A stretch of DNA of 64,000 nucleotides from Rhizobium deserti (GTDB lineage: Bacteria > Pseudomonadota > Alphaproteobacteria > Rhizobiales > Rhizobiaceae), in the NCBI RefSeq assembly GCF_004358025.1, contig NZ_SMTL01000001.1, forward strand, positions 744,001 through 808,000. Direction: 5' to 3'. The position numbers and the translations under genes are program-made. The notes under the pieces were generated by a model. It did no database searches. It was given only the letters and a program-made list of their open reading frames with translations, and was not told the DNA's origin. This document shows positions 26,536-36,385 of this stretch, in pieces (position 1 is the first letter of the stretch; each line of letters opens with the position of its first letter).

Positions 26536-26838
26536 ATGTCAGAATCTGCGATCACCATCATTGCAATCACGACCGCCAAGCTGGGCAAGGAGGCCGCTCT
26601 TCGCGCCGCACAGGAAGATCTGGTCAAAGAGACGCTGCTGGAGGACGGGTGCTTGCGCTACGAGCTTCACGAATCGCTCGACGACGACCGCGTCCGCATC
26701 TTCGTCGAGACCTGGGAAAGCGAGTCGAAGTGGCATGCTCACATGGAAGGCGACGCCATGAGGCGCTTCCAGGCCAAAGGTGTCGGCGCCTTCTTCGCCG
26801 ACTTCGCGCTCCACCGACTGACCAAGATCGCCGGCTAA
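26536..26838 (+). CDS. ABM-fold monooxygenase/quinol oxygenase-like protein
   Basis: A 100-residue dimeric ferredoxin-like alpha+beta barrel. It has the family features ITIIAITTAKLGKEAALRAA, then CLRYELHESLDDDRVRIFVE and WESESKWHAHME. It resembles the YgiN/LsrG group, which oxidises quinols or isomerises small sugars without a cofactor. It lies 10 nt after the SDR stop and 23 nt before the DJ-1-like gene, so all three are probably one transcript. The substrate is unknown. Confidence 0.88.
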   Translation: MSESAITIIAITTAKLGKEAALRAAQEDLVKETLLEDGCLRYELHESLDDDRVRIFVETWESESKWHAHMEGDAMRRFQAKGVGAFFADFALHRLTKIAG

Positions 26839-26861
26839 ACCACCTTCCAAAGGACCTCATC

Positions 26862-27704
26862 ATGAAGAAAACACTGCTCTCGCTCGCGCTTGCAATCAGT
26901 TTCGGTCTCGGCGCAGCAACCGCTCACGCCAAGGATGTGCTCGTCGTTCTATCCAGTTCCGATCATCTCGAACTAAAGGACGGCAAGATCTACAAGACCG
27001 GCTTCTATCTCAACGAACTGATGCAGCCGGTGCAGGCGCTTCAGAAGGCGGGTCACAAGTTGACCTTCGTCACGCCCGACGGACGCGCGCCTTCCGTCGA
27101 CAGGGCGTCGATCGACAAGGCATACTTCGGTGGAGATCAGACTGCCGTTGTTGAAGCGCAGAGACAGCTTGATCACCTGGGCCTGCTGTCGCCGGATACC
27201 TCTCCGGTCGTGAGTCTTGCAAGGGTGGAGCAGATCGGCCTCGATCAGTTCGACGCCGTCTATGTTCCAGGGGGTCATGCTCCGATGCAGGACCTCCTTC
27301 ACGATCAGCGCCTAGGGCGCGTGCTCAATCACTTCCACAAGACGGGGAAGCCAACTGCTTTGGACTGCCACGGGCCGATCGCCCTCCTGTCTTCTCTCAA
27401 GGATCCAGAAGTGTTCACGTCTGGCCTCGTTACGGGCGAGAGGGTGGTGTCGTCACAGGACTGGATCTATTCCGGCTACAAGATGACCGCCTTCAGCAAC
27501 CGGGAGGAAGAGATGGCCAAGAGTATGTTCGGCGGCGAGATGAAATTCTACCCACAGGACGCTCTCGTGCGCGCAGGAGGAACATACAGCCAGGCTTCGG
27601 ACGCTTTCGCTCCTCACGTGGTCATAAATCGGGAGCTCATCACAGGACAAAATCCCGCGTCGGCCCTTATGGTTGCCAAGGAGCTTTTAAAGCGACTGAA
27701 GTAA
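26862..27704 (+). CDS. Exported DJ-1/PfpI-family protein
   Basis: A 280-residue protein. A Sec signal peptide (MKKTLLSLALAISFGLGAAT, cleavage after AHA) precedes a DJ-1/PfpI domain with the elbow YVPGGHAPMQDL and a nucleophile Cys in ALDCHGPIALLSSL; the flanking His fits the Hsp31/glyoxalase III-like group. Such enzymes act on methylglyoxal-type carbonyls or as chaperones; the periplasmic location is unusual. ATG 26862 follows AAAGGA. It ends the SDR/ABM/DJ-1 set. The 281 bp after it hold no gene, only a short GC-rich hairpin near 27876-27896, before the defence operon. Confidence 0.88.
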   Translation: MKKTLLSLALAISFGLGAATAHAKDVLVVLSSSDHLELKDGKIYKTGFYLNELMQPVQALQKAGHKLTFVTPDGRAPSVDRASIDKAYFGGDQTAVVEAQRQLDHLGLLSPDTSPVVSLARVEQIGLDQFDAVYVPGGHAPMQDLLHDQRLGRVLNHFHKTGKPTALDCHGPIALLSSLKDPEVFTSGLVTGERVVSSQDWIYSGYKMTAFSNREEEMAKSMFGGEMKFYPQDALVRAGGTYSQASDAFAPHVVINRELITGQNPASALMVAKELLKRLK

Positions 27705-27985
27705 GCGGCTGATGGAAAGGCCTGCGGTAATCTCATTGACCGCTGAAGCGTTGTTTTGCTGCCTCCGAAACTGTGTGGAGCGTCAGAGTTTCCTCTGGTC
27801 AACGAGATAGCGACCGCTCCGACGTCGGCTATGCGCCTCCATTTCGGTCGACAGAGACGGCTGTCCCCACACCAGAAGCGGACGTTCGCGCCGCTTGATT
27901 TCGGCAGGCAGCGATACTCATTCGCGAACGCTAAGTCGAGGTAGGAAGCGACGTACTCAATGCAGCAGACCTAGGTGCTCAGAGG

Positions 27986-30900
27986 TCAAGAGCCCGCGAT
28001 GCGATCACCTAGCCGCTTTCGGACAGCCTCTCGTAGTTGAACCTTGCCAAGATTGTCTAGGATGGAGGCGGGGAGAGGGTCGATCGCTGTTAACAATTGG
28101 CGCCCAGGATGATCAGGTTCAAGCAGATCAATAATTTGCTCGGCAGTCGTCCGGTCGCGCTTGGCCAACGCATTAGCCCCGACGAGCAGCAAAGCACGTC
28201 GCTTGTTCGAGCTGGCGACCCGCTCGAAGAGTTTGAGGGCAGTTTCTGCTGGAGCATGGGCGCCGACGAGATGAGCCGCTGGCGCCGCCAGGATTGCCGG
28301 CGACTTCAGTAGAAACGCGGGCGTCAGACGCCCGACAATGCTTGGGTCCACGAACTCCGCATCGGCCAAGGCATCAAGGGCATCGAGCCGGATCCAGCGC
28401 GCTTCCGGAATGCTGACAAGGTCCAAGATTTTCTGCTGAATTCCGGTGCTGCAGCAATGCGCTGCCACGATCAGGGCGTACTGGCTCAGCGTGCGATCCA
28501 CCGTCGTGTTGGCAAGTTCGAGAAGCGCATCACCGACCGCGTCGGATAGCGGACCGTTGGCTGCAAGGGCAACGACGGCTTCTTGCGCAATATCGAAGCT
28601 TTCGGGCTCGTTGTGGTATGGCTCAGCGCTCGACCAGGTGTCATGGATCAGGGCCAACAGCGTTTTGAGGTGATCCGGATGTGGCCGTTCTGCGAGCAGA
28701 GTGACCAGAGCGCGGCGGACGCGGCTACCGGGATCGGATGCCATGGAGAGGATTGTCGGCGGCAAAGGGTCGGCGAGTGTCGGCGCCAGATGAACAAGAG
28801 CCGCACGGCGCGCATCGGCGCGCTGGTGCCGCAGTGCCGTTTGAACAAGGGCGGCATCGCCAATTGCAATGGCCGCCTCCGTCGCCCTGACGGCATGCTC
28901 CGTGCGATTGGCAATCGTCAGCCATTGGGCGATCGCCGGCGAGGCGTCGCCTCCGCTTTCGATGATGACCGGCACCACGAGGTCGAGCGCCACCGCATCG
29001 AGTTGGGATGCACAGCCGGTCAGGAGCGCCAGCGCCGGACCGTCGACTCTGCGAGCTTTTCGCTTCGTGGTGGAAAGGGCGTTTAGAATTTCTTCGAATT
29101 CATTTGGAAGTGCATCGGTGATGCGCTTCAGCTTGGCGTAGCTGCTTTTCCCAAGCCGCCGGCGAGCGCGTTGCATGGCGGTGAGCAGTGTTACTTGCCG
29201 ATCAGGCTGCTCGCTATTTGCTTGGAATGCCGCGATCAGCGCATTTGGTGCGACTTTCAAAGCTGTGAGCGCGAGCTCGTCGCGCAGATCCACCTCAGAG
29301 GGGACAGAGCAGAGCCGCGCCGCAAGCGCTGGTTCCAAAGTGGCGCGCCAGTGCTCTCGCACCGCTGCCCAGACATTTGGCTCGTCATCTGACCCCTTGC
29401 CCGCCGCAAGAATAGCTTGAATCTCATCTTCATTCACGGGTCCGGGAGACATCATGAGCGCCTGCGACCAGGCGCGGACCAACTCCGCGAGTCTCGGATG
29501 GTCGGCAAGAACCAGCCAACGACCCTCTCCGCGAAGCTGGCGCACATATGCGTCGATGAAGACACCGGAAGTGTATCCGTCGCCTTCATGGCTCGACTGC
29601 GCGGCCTCTTCGACGGCACGATCCCGTTCGCCGTCCTCGATCGCGCGCCACTCCTCTAGGCCGCTCTGAATGTGGTGACGGTGGATGCCCGCAAGGTCAT
29701 CCAGCGCAGCATGCAAGACGCTCTCAAATCCCTCTAGGTCGCGCACGGCGCCGGCCGCCACGGCATCGGCATTGAGCTCGAAGCCGTTCCCGACCATCTG
29801 GCGCGCGGCGTCGAGATAGGCGAAGGTCAAGTTGGGTGCGAAGCGGTCGAGCCGCTTAGCGAATCCCGATCCGTAGTTCCCTCGGTCGAAGCCAAGCTGC
29901 TCACGGATAAATCGTTCGGCGACTTTGGCCGCGACCGGGCCCGCGGACACGATGTCGTACCAGGCATCGTCGAAGACCGGCGGTTGCCAATTGCGGACGA
30001 AGAAGGAAGCTCCTCGCTGCGTGCCTTTCAACAACCATCGAGCCACCCGGCTCGGTATGGACGCATCGCTGCCTACTTCCGACGCCAGCTCCAACAAGGG
30101 CGTGAACTTGGAAGTTGGGTCCATGAGGCTTTCGTCCAGCCAGGCATCGATCGCTTCCTGGCTGCCGGAGTCAATGTCGAAGGCCTGATCAACGTCCTCT
30201 CGACGGGCGAGCGAGCGCGTCACCTCAAAAATTCGGGCGGCGGTTTCCAGACCCCAACCTCTATTGGCTGGCGGCAACTGAACCAGCGCGGCTATCAGCG
30301 TCTCGATTGCCGACTCGCTCTGGCCCCAATTGTCCTTGACGAAGGCTTCAAAACCTTGTCGGACGCTGGGATGAGCAAAGGCGATGGTGCGGGCCGGCTG
30401 GCGCAAATGGCGGGCCGCGACCATGCGGTCTATGAGACGGTCCAAGCCGTCGCCGAGTTCGCGATCAAGGCCGCGTATCGCGCGCTGAAGAGGGTGGAGC
30501 CGGCTGCGGTCGAACTGACCCCGTGCCGCCAGCAGCGCCCAAACGATGGCTGAGGTGCCATATGTGTCGATCGACGATAGCGCTCTCAGGACAACGCCTT
30601 CCACTGCATCGCGCTGCGCCAAGTCGAGCAACCGGCGAAAGAAGACGTGGTCTTCTTCGCCGACGTCGGGGCCGGTTTGCATGTGCGCAAAGTACAGCTC
30701 GATCTCAAGTGGGGTGCTGAGCCTGTCTAGCACCTCGTTCCGAAACGCATACGCCTTGGTCTGCAGGGCGGCCGGCAACTGGTCCATGCGGTTGTCGTGA
30801 ATGTCGCGGAGTTGACCGTCCCGGTACTGGTCCGCATCCAACTCGACCGACCATGCGTTGAGGCTGTCCCCGACTTTGGCGCTCTGCATCATGTCGCTGC

Positions 30901-32038
30901 GGGACGTGACGATAAACTGATGATCCGGCGTAGCCTTGGCAAGGAGGCGTGGCAACTGCTCGGTCCAAGCTTCGCTGCCTCCGCGTAGGCTGAATTGGCC
31001 CCAAGGATCATCGACGTAGAAGAGGGTCGGTCCGTTGTTGACGACCTTACGCACGCTCGTCGGCGCATCGTCCGCCCCGACAGTGACGACCTCCAACTCA
31101 CCATTACGCCGTCGCGCGATATCGCTTAGCTTGAGCGCTGCCTGCGTCTTTCCTGCGCCCGAGGGTCCCCGAATGACAACTGCGTTCTTGTCGTTCAGGA
31201 CCTTGAGCATCTCGTCGAAGTTCGCAGGAGGCACGAAATGCTCGAGGCTGGCTGAGCTGGCGAGAAACCCGCCATGCGCCCGCACCGTTGCGAGAAGGTC
31301 ATCGCTCGTCCATAGACCGGGTGTGCTGCCTCGAGTACGCCGTCTGGCTTCGAGACGTAGCTTTTGGAGGAGATTCTGCTGCTCGACCTTGGGAACGTGC
31401 AACAGGTCCGACATTAGCGCTCGGATATCCGATGCGAGCTGTTTCTCGGTGAGCTTCCCCCAGATCGCGACGCGGCCCTCGGGCGACTCTTTCAATGTGG
31501 CATACAGGCTCGGGGGAAAGCCTGCCTTGTCCGCGACGTCTTCGAAGCCTTCGACTAGCAGTCCACGCGCGGCACCTTTTACGTCCGCATTGGTGACGAG
31601 CAGATAGCGAGTGTTCGGCTCGTCGAGATGGTGAAGGGCTTTTCGGCGCCCACCTTTTTTGTCAGAGCCGTGCTTGAGCAAGGCTTCGAAATCCTCGATC
31701 GACCAGGGCTCGCCGTTGTCCATTTTGACTTGGACGACAAGCTTGTACCCGCCTGCGACAGTTGCACTGGGTTGCAAGCGTCCCGGCACGTGGGGCTCGA
31801 GGTCTGCTTCCAAATCCTCCTCGCTCGCTGGTTCGAGCACGAGGCGCGTAGCCGCCTTGGAAATGAGGAGGAGTTGCAGGGCCGCCAGGATTGAGACGTC
31901 GATTTGATAGTCGAAACCCGCTTGAGCGGCGGCAGCGCCTCGTAGGGGGCGCTTCGCGTCCGCGCTATCGCTCAAGGGCGGGACCGACGGGCTGGAGCTC
32001 AGTCGTTGGGCGTCTTCATTACTATTTGTCGACATCAT
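27986..32038 (-). CDS. Nuclease-NTPase: Cap4(DUF4297)-like PD-(D/E)xK domain, nSTAND3 NTPase, helical repeats
   Basis: A protein of about 1350 residues. Residues 35-160 look like a Cap4/DUF4297-type nuclease: a GFDYQ start, then Glu69, Asp75 and the Gln103-x-Lys105 of VVQVK, spaced as in PD-(D/E)xK enzymes. A P-loop (RGPSGAGKTQ, near 300), a Walker B of nSTAND3 style (TLFYVDDPWG) and an arginine-finger-like VTSRSDMM follow. The remaining ~800 residues are helical and repeat-like, resembling HEAT-type repeats in the C-terminal third (DARRAALVHL, SRVRRALVTLL), as in sensor regions of STAND defence proteins. Starts at 32038 or 32035 overlap the previous gene by about 15 nt. It is the last gene of the five-gene operon. 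It may detect a phage protein and cut DNA on assembly; that is inferred from family knowledge of Avs-type proteins. Confidence 0.8.
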   Translation of the reverse strand: MMSTNSNEDAQRLSSSPSVPPLSDSADAKRPLRGAAAAQAGFDYQIDVSILAALQLLLISKAATRLVLEPASEEDLEADLEPHVPGRLQPSATVAGGYKLVVQVKMDNGEPWSIEDFEALLKHGSDKKGGRRKALHHLDEPNTRYLLVTNADVKGAARGLLVEGFEDVADKAGFPPSLYATLKESPEGRVAIWGKLTEKQLASDIRALMSDLLHVPKVEQQNLLQKLRLEARRRTRGSTPGLWTSDDLLATVRAHGGFLASSASLEHFVPPANFDEMLKVLNDKNAVVIRGPSGAGKTQAALKLSDIARRRNGELEVVTVGADDAPTSVRKVVNNGPTLFYVDDPWGQFSLRGGSEAWTEQLPRLLAKATPDHQFIVTSRSDMMQSAKVGDSLNAWSVELDADQYRDGQLRDIHDNRMDQLPAALQTKAYAFRNEVLDRLSTPLEIELYFAHMQTGPDVGEEDHVFFRRLLDLAQRDAVEGVVLRALSSIDTYGTSAIVWALLAARGQFDRSRLHPLQRAIRGLDRELGDGLDRLIDRMVAARHLRQPARTIAFAHPSVRQGFEAFVKDNWGQSESAIETLIAALVQLPPANRGWGLETAARIFEVTRSLARREDVDQAFDIDSGSQEAIDAWLDESLMDPTSKFTPLLELASEVGSDASIPSRVARWLLKGTQRGASFFVRNWQPPVFDDAWYDIVSAGPVAAKVAERFIREQLGFDRGNYGSGFAKRLDRFAPNLTFAYLDAARQMVGNGFELNADAVAAGAVRDLEGFESVLHAALDDLAGIHRHHIQSGLEEWRAIEDGERDRAVEEAAQSSHEGDGYTSGVFIDAYVRQLRGEGRWLVLADHPRLAELVRAWSQALMMSPGPVNEDEIQAILAAGKGSDDEPNVWAAVREHWRATLEPALAARLCSVPSEVDLRDELALTALKVAPNALIAAFQANSEQPDRQVTLLTAMQRARRRLGKSSYAKLKRITDALPNEFEEILNALSTTKRKARRVDGPALALLTGCASQLDAVALDLVVPVIIESGGDASPAIAQWLTIANRTEHAVRATEAAIAIGDAALVQTALRHQRADARRAALVHLAPTLADPLPPTILSMASDPGSRVRRALVTLLAERPHPDHLKTLLALIHDTWSSAEPYHNEPESFDIAQEAVVALAANGPLSDAVGDALLELANTTVDRTLSQYALIVAAHCCSTGIQQKILDLVSIPEARWIRLDALDALADAEFVDPSIVGRLTPAFLLKSPAILAAPAAHLVGAHAPAETALKLFERVASSNKRRALLLVGANALAKRDRTTAEQIIDLLEPDHPGRQLLTAIDPLPASILDNLGKVQLREAVRKRLGDRIAGS

Positions 32039-34340
32039 CGAACACCGAGCGCTTCGTGGCAACCGAAGTGGGAGCCGGAGCTTCCTCCTTCTTTTGCGTC
32101 ACGATGTGCGTCCAATCTGCTTCGTCTTCTAAACCTTCCTCCCGCTCGCGCTTGCGCTCCTCCAGTCCCTTGATTGACCTCTTTACCTGATCACGCGCGT
32201 CGTCGATCAGGGCTGTGGCGTCCGCGTCGACACCGATCGCCTCAATGTGATCGAGTAGACCAAGAAGCTTCTTGAAGTGGCTGTCAGGCTCGTCGTCCAA
32301 GTCAGCGTCGGCGACGATCTCCTCGATCCGCTCTTCGAGCGAAGGCAGCACGGTTGTTCGCAGCGCCAACCCTATACCGACCAGTCTCAGCGGCGGTATG
32401 AGCGCGAGCATCTCTGGTTCGTCGAAGACGGAAGCATCCAGGTTCGTGAGCACGGCGTATTCGAGGTTGTCGGCCGCCTCCGAGCGCAGATCGTCGGGCA
32501 AGACGCCGAGATGATGGGCTCGGGTGTGGGCCGCGATCTTGGGATTGTTGCCAGCGAGGTCGGTTCGCCAGCAGGACCGTCGAAGTAAATCTGGAAATTG
32601 CTGGACAGCTTTGGCGAACACGGGTCCACTCGCCCGATAGGATAGGAAGTGGAATAGCATCCAATTGCGGTGCCATTCATTGGGGGTGTGGCCGAGCCGG
32701 GCGACCAGAGCGTCGTCAAGCGTCGTCGGGATGACAAGGGCGTCTCGAATCAGAGGCGAGCCCTCGCATGTGAAACTATTGAGAATGGTGTCGATGGTCG
32801 CGCCCCGTATGAGCGCGGCCATCATGTGCGGCTTCTGGCGCAGGATCTCCGTCAGCGCGTCGGATATGGTCGGATGGGCGAAGGTCCATTTTGATCCGGA
32901 GAGCTTGAGGAACGAGCCTTTCAGCTCAGCGAAACAATCCTGGATCTTGGTGAGGCTGTACGACGTCAGCTCCGCGACCGCTTGGGCAGCCGACACATCG
33001 TGGTCGCTGGGATCGAAGCCGGCTTGATGGACGTAGACTAGAATGAGCGCGGCTTGAAGCTGATCATCCAGGGCATTAACCGTATCGATCAAATGCTCTG
33101 TCGGCTCTTCCATGAAGCGAACAAGGGAGCTTTCGCGAGGAGCGAGCCCCTTGGTGAAGTTGGGGTCGCCAAGACGTTCGGCAATCCCAGGAAGAAAGTC
33201 GCGAACGGCGGCGACGGCAATTAGGTGTGGCTTGACGCTTGATCGCCAGCTCTGGCTCTGCTCGCCGAAGTTCACATGATTATAGAGGATCTGCGCCTTC
33301 TCTTCGAATGTCAGTGCGCCGACATCGACGACGGCGCTGCCATCAGCGAATTGGGCGAGGTTGCGTTGTCCGAGCCGACGCCGCGCCGCTTCATAGATAT
33401 GCTTGCGGGAGGTCAGGAGAAAGCGGTTGCCGTGCTTGATCGCGGCTCGCAGCTTCGAGAAGGCCGACGCCCAGTCCTGCACATAGTCGTCGCGTAGCAC
33501 ATTCGAGCCGAAGGCGTCATCGATCCAGAAGAAGCGGCCCGGATCGTTCGGATTCCATCCCACCTCGAAATCACGGGGACTGGTCAGAGCGAGAACGGTG
33601 TTATCCGGGTTTTCCGAAGCGATGGTCGAGACGATCGCGCCGATCGCCGATTTGCCGCTCGAGGGGTTGCCCAACAGCAGCACTACGCCGTGGTTGGAAA
33701 TGGCGTTGACGGCGTCGCGATGGGCCTTCGTGGGCACATAGGTGCGGAGCTTTGGAATCCAACTGTCAAGCAGCGCCCGGCTTTGCTCGCTTAACCGCTC
33801 GTCCACAATCGAGGTGAGGTCCCCCAAGCCGTAGACCTGCGGGACGAGGGCCCGCAGCCGCGCGCTGGTTCTGATAACTCGGACGATATACTGACGACCA
33901 AGAATGTGAGGCTTACGCACGCCGAGCGCCCGAAGTCTGGCGCGCATCGCCGCCGCAACAGGCGCATCTACGCTCATGTTCGTCATGAAGGCGTAGGTGT
34001 CCGCCTGACCGGCCTTAACCAGTTCCTCGACATTCTCAAGCTCGACCGTGAGATCGCTGAGCTTCAAGGTCCTCATGGCATCGGACGTGTGCTTGCATTG
34101 GACCGTGCCGATGAGCGGTGCGTCTGGTCCCGAGGGAATGAGGAAGACCGCGTCCTGGCCGCCGTCCTGTGCTTCACGGAATATCTCTACCGGTCGGCCG
34201 AGCACGACCTCGCATACCTGCGAACAGAGATCCTGAAACGCACGCCAGCCAATGGTATGTAGCGCCAGATCGCTCCAGGGTCCGTGCGCTCGACGTCCGC
34301 GCGGCGCCAGGGGCTCGATTTGCGCGCTCTCGGCCGTCAT
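32022..34340 (-). CDS. Mrr-like nuclease fused to nSTAND3 NTPase
   Basis: A 772-residue protein. The N-terminus (about 25-155) is an Mrr-type restriction-endonuclease domain: AFQDLCSQVCEVVLG helix, then GGQDAVF with Asp63 and the VQCKH motif with Gln81 and Lys83. A Walker A (GNPSSGKSA, Lys230), Walker B (RFFWIDDAFG, Asp274/Asp275) and a sensor-like LLTSRKHIYEAA follow, all in nSTAND3 style. The C-terminal half is helical and ends in a charged Lys/Glu coil. It is coupled to the SMC-like gene by an ATGA overlap and to the 3' gene by a 17-nt overlap. Shorter than classical Avs4 proteins (about 1500 residues), so it is probably a different family. Confidence 0.82.
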   Translation of the reverse strand: MTAESAQIEPLAPRGRRAHGPWSDLALHTIGWRAFQDLCSQVCEVVLGRPVEIFREAQDGGQDAVFLIPSGPDAPLIGTVQCKHTSDAMRTLKLSDLTVELENVEELVKAGQADTYAFMTNMSVDAPVAAAMRARLRALGVRKPHILGRQYIVRVIRTSARLRALVPQVYGLGDLTSIVDERLSEQSRALLDSWIPKLRTYVPTKAHRDAVNAISNHGVVLLLGNPSSGKSAIGAIVSTIASENPDNTVLALTSPRDFEVGWNPNDPGRFFWIDDAFGSNVLRDDYVQDWASAFSKLRAAIKHGNRFLLTSRKHIYEAARRRLGQRNLAQFADGSAVVDVGALTFEEKAQILYNHVNFGEQSQSWRSSVKPHLIAVAAVRDFLPGIAERLGDPNFTKGLAPRESSLVRFMEEPTEHLIDTVNALDDQLQAALILVYVHQAGFDPSDHDVSAAQAVAELTSYSLTKIQDCFAELKGSFLKLSGSKWTFAHPTISDALTEILRQKPHMMAALIRGATIDTILNSFTCEGSPLIRDALVIPTTLDDALVARLGHTPNEWHRNWMLFHFLSYRASGPVFAKAVQQFPDLLRRSCWRTDLAGNNPKIAAHTRAHHLGVLPDDLRSEAADNLEYAVLTNLDASVFDEPEMLALIPPLRLVGIGLALRTTVLPSLEERIEEIVADADLDDEPDSHFKKLLGLLDHIEAIGVDADATALIDDARDQVKRSIKGLEERKREREEGLEDEADWTHIVTQKKEEAPAPTSVATKRSVFDDVDK

Positions 34341-36385
34341 GCGGTGGCGACACCACGCAAAACACCGACCGGCATCGGATTGATCTCCTGGTCAGTGACC
34401 ACGCTTGTTGCGCCAAGCAGTCCAAGGTCGATGTCGAGGCGCCGGCCTCTCTCCGTTGAGGTGCTCACCAAGCGCCGGCACAAGAGATCGGCCAGCGCGG
34501 GGTCTTCGACGGCGCAAATTATTTGGCGCCCGTCCAAGCGCAGAGCGGCGAGCACTTCGACCAGGTGAAGGGCCCTGAAATCGTCGATGTGCTGAACGGG
34601 GTCGTCGAGTAGAAGGGATCTCAGCGGTGTCCACGCCCGCGCAAGATGGACCGAGAGAAGGAAGGCGAGACCGGCGGCGCGGCGCTGACCGCTGCTAAAG
34701 ACGAATTGCGGGTTCAGCCCGTCGCCCACCTTGAGGCTGAGGAAACGCCGGACGTCACCGCGGATGCTGTAGTCGATCGTCCGCCAATCGGCGTGCGGTC
34801 GCAGGCGCTGATAGAGCTCGTTGAGCAGAGGACTGATCTGAGCAAGGCGCTCATCGATGATTTCCGCGCTCACCCGTTTGACCGAGCGTTCGATTTCGCG
34901 GGCCGCTGTGACGGCATTTTGCGACTGGCTGACCGCCTGCGCCAGCTTCTCGATTTCAGCTCGTAGCGCCGAGATGTTGCTTTCGATCGACGACATTCGC
35001 GAGACCGCTTGCGAAGCCTCCAATACGAGTAGCGCGCGCTCGAGGTCGATCAACCGGTCGCGTTCCAGAGAAATGGCCTGCTCCAACCCGTCAGGATCCT
35101 GGATGAAGCGGTGGTCGAGCCCCCACTGATCGTAGAAATCGACATGCGCCGCTTCCAGATCGCGCAGACGCCGCAAGTCGTCCGCATGAGCTTGAACCGC
35201 GGCGATGGCTGTCTGCAACGTGAGGCTGGGTTGTCGCGCGTTCTGTTTCGCGGTGGCGAGAGCATCACGAGCGGCCTGAACGCCGGACGCCAGTGATGTA
35301 ATCCGTCGACGCGCGGCGGCCAGACCGGCAGCGAACTCTTCCGATGTCCGATTGGCTGCGCATAGCGGGCAATGATCGTCGTGTAGCCCGAGACGCTCGC
35401 CGTGTTCAACGAGGAGACTCAGCGACGCCGCCATCGCGTCCATCTCTTCTTCCTGCGAGAGACGTTGTTCGGCTTCCGAGAGCGCTCGCTGTGCGGCCTC
35501 ATGCTCGCGCTGCGCCGCTTCGTGCGCTGCGGATGCGGCATCGCGGTTCGCTACAGCCTCTGGAGCGTTGTAGAGCGCCTGCGCCGCCGCGACCTCTCGG
35601 CCGAGTTGAAGCGCTTCGCCCATCCGACCCAATCTGGCTCGTCCGTTTGCGAGCGCGCTTCGACCTGCAGCCAGACGTGCCGTCAACTCGGTGGGCGCAT
35701 CCGGCGCCGCGGCGGCGATCACCTGAAGCGCGCCGGACACGTCCCCTGATCGGCTGAGCGCGGCTTGTGTCTCGGACTGCTGCGTCAGCCTGTCGGCCAG
35801 TCGCGAGCGGGCAGCCTCATAGGCAGCCTCGTCTTTGGTGTGCGCGGCTTCGGCGGCGGTCACGACTTCCTTGGCTCTGCTGCCGGCTTCCGAGCCTTCC
35901 AATGCACCGAGCGCCGAGCGCACGAGATCAAATCGCTCGGTTTCGGTGAGATCCAGGCTGAGGGCGGCGATCCATTCGTCGCGGATGATCGACGTCCGGG
36001 TGAGCTGCCGAAGTGCGTCGTCTGGCGCAGGTCCACGGCAAAGCGCAGCGTGGATTTCCTCCGGTGAGCGATCAGGGCCGCCTTCCCGCGTCCGCGTGAT
36101 GGTGAATGGGTTCCCGCTGTCGTCGACGAAAGAGGCTGTCACGTAGTGGGCTTTGGGAACACCTTCGCCGCGCCACCAAAGGTAATCGCTCAGGCTCTCC
36201 TTCGCTGCCTTTTCGACGCTGTACTTGTCGATGGAGCCTGTGATCGCGAACTCGACCGCATCGCACAGCGTGCTCTTGCCCACGCCGTTACGACCGGTGA
36301 TGACGGTGAAGCCCCGTCCGAAATTGATCCGGACGAGATCTCTGAAGCCACGAAAGCCGCATACTTCGATGAAATCGAGCCTCAT
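34337..36385 (-). CDS. SMC/Rad50-like ABC ATPase with zinc hook (ABC-3C or Lamassu-like)
   Basis: A 682-residue protein. Walker A is GRNGVGKST at residues 31-39. Two Ala/Glu-rich coiled coils (about 255-315 and 355-530) flank a Rad50-style zinc-hook motif CPLC at 339-342. The C-terminal lobe has the ABC signature FSSGQRRAAGL and a Walker B/D-loop LLLDDPVQHIDD. ATPases of this kind sense DNA ends or foreign replication structures in Lamassu (LmuB) and ABC-3C systems and release an associated effector. Here the effector would be the SIR2 protein encoded two genes upstream. The start overlaps the middle-component stop as ATGA, and the stop overlaps the next start as ATGA. No nuclease Mre11 partner is encoded. 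Confidence 0.88.
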   Translation of the reverse strand: MRLDFIEVCGFRGFRDLVRINFGRGFTVITGRNGVGKSTLCDAVEFAITGSIDKYSVEKAAKESLSDYLWWRGEGVPKAHYVTASFVDDSGNPFTITRTREGGPDRSPEEIHAALCRGPAPDDALRQLTRTSIIRDEWIAALSLDLTETERFDLVRSALGALEGSEAGSRAKEVVTAAEAAHTKDEAAYEAARSRLADRLTQQSETQAALSRSGDVSGALQVIAAAAPDAPTELTARLAAGRSALANGRARLGRMGEALQLGREVAAAQALYNAPEAVANRDAASAAHEAAQREHEAAQRALSEAEQRLSQEEEMDAMAASLSLLVEHGERLGLHDDHCPLCAANRTSEEFAAGLAAARRRITSLASGVQAARDALATAKQNARQPSLTLQTAIAAVQAHADDLRRLRDLEAAHVDFYDQWGLDHRFIQDPDGLEQAISLERDRLIDLERALLVLEASQAVSRMSSIESNISALRAEIEKLAQAVSQSQNAVTAAREIERSVKRVSAEIIDERLAQISPLLNELYQRLRPHADWRTIDYSIRGDVRRFLSLKVGDGLNPQFVFSSGQRRAAGLAFLLSVHLARAWTPLRSLLLDDPVQHIDDFRALHLVEVLAALRLDGRQIICAVEDPALADLLCRRLVSTSTERGRRLDIDLGLLGATSVVTDQEINPMPVGVLRGVATA

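Noticed and set aside
27705..27985. Left transposon end just beyond the defence operon
   Set aside because: No reverse-complement copies of the 20-bp repeats or TGT-type terminus were found in these 281 bp; only a weak GC-rich hairpin at 27876-27896.
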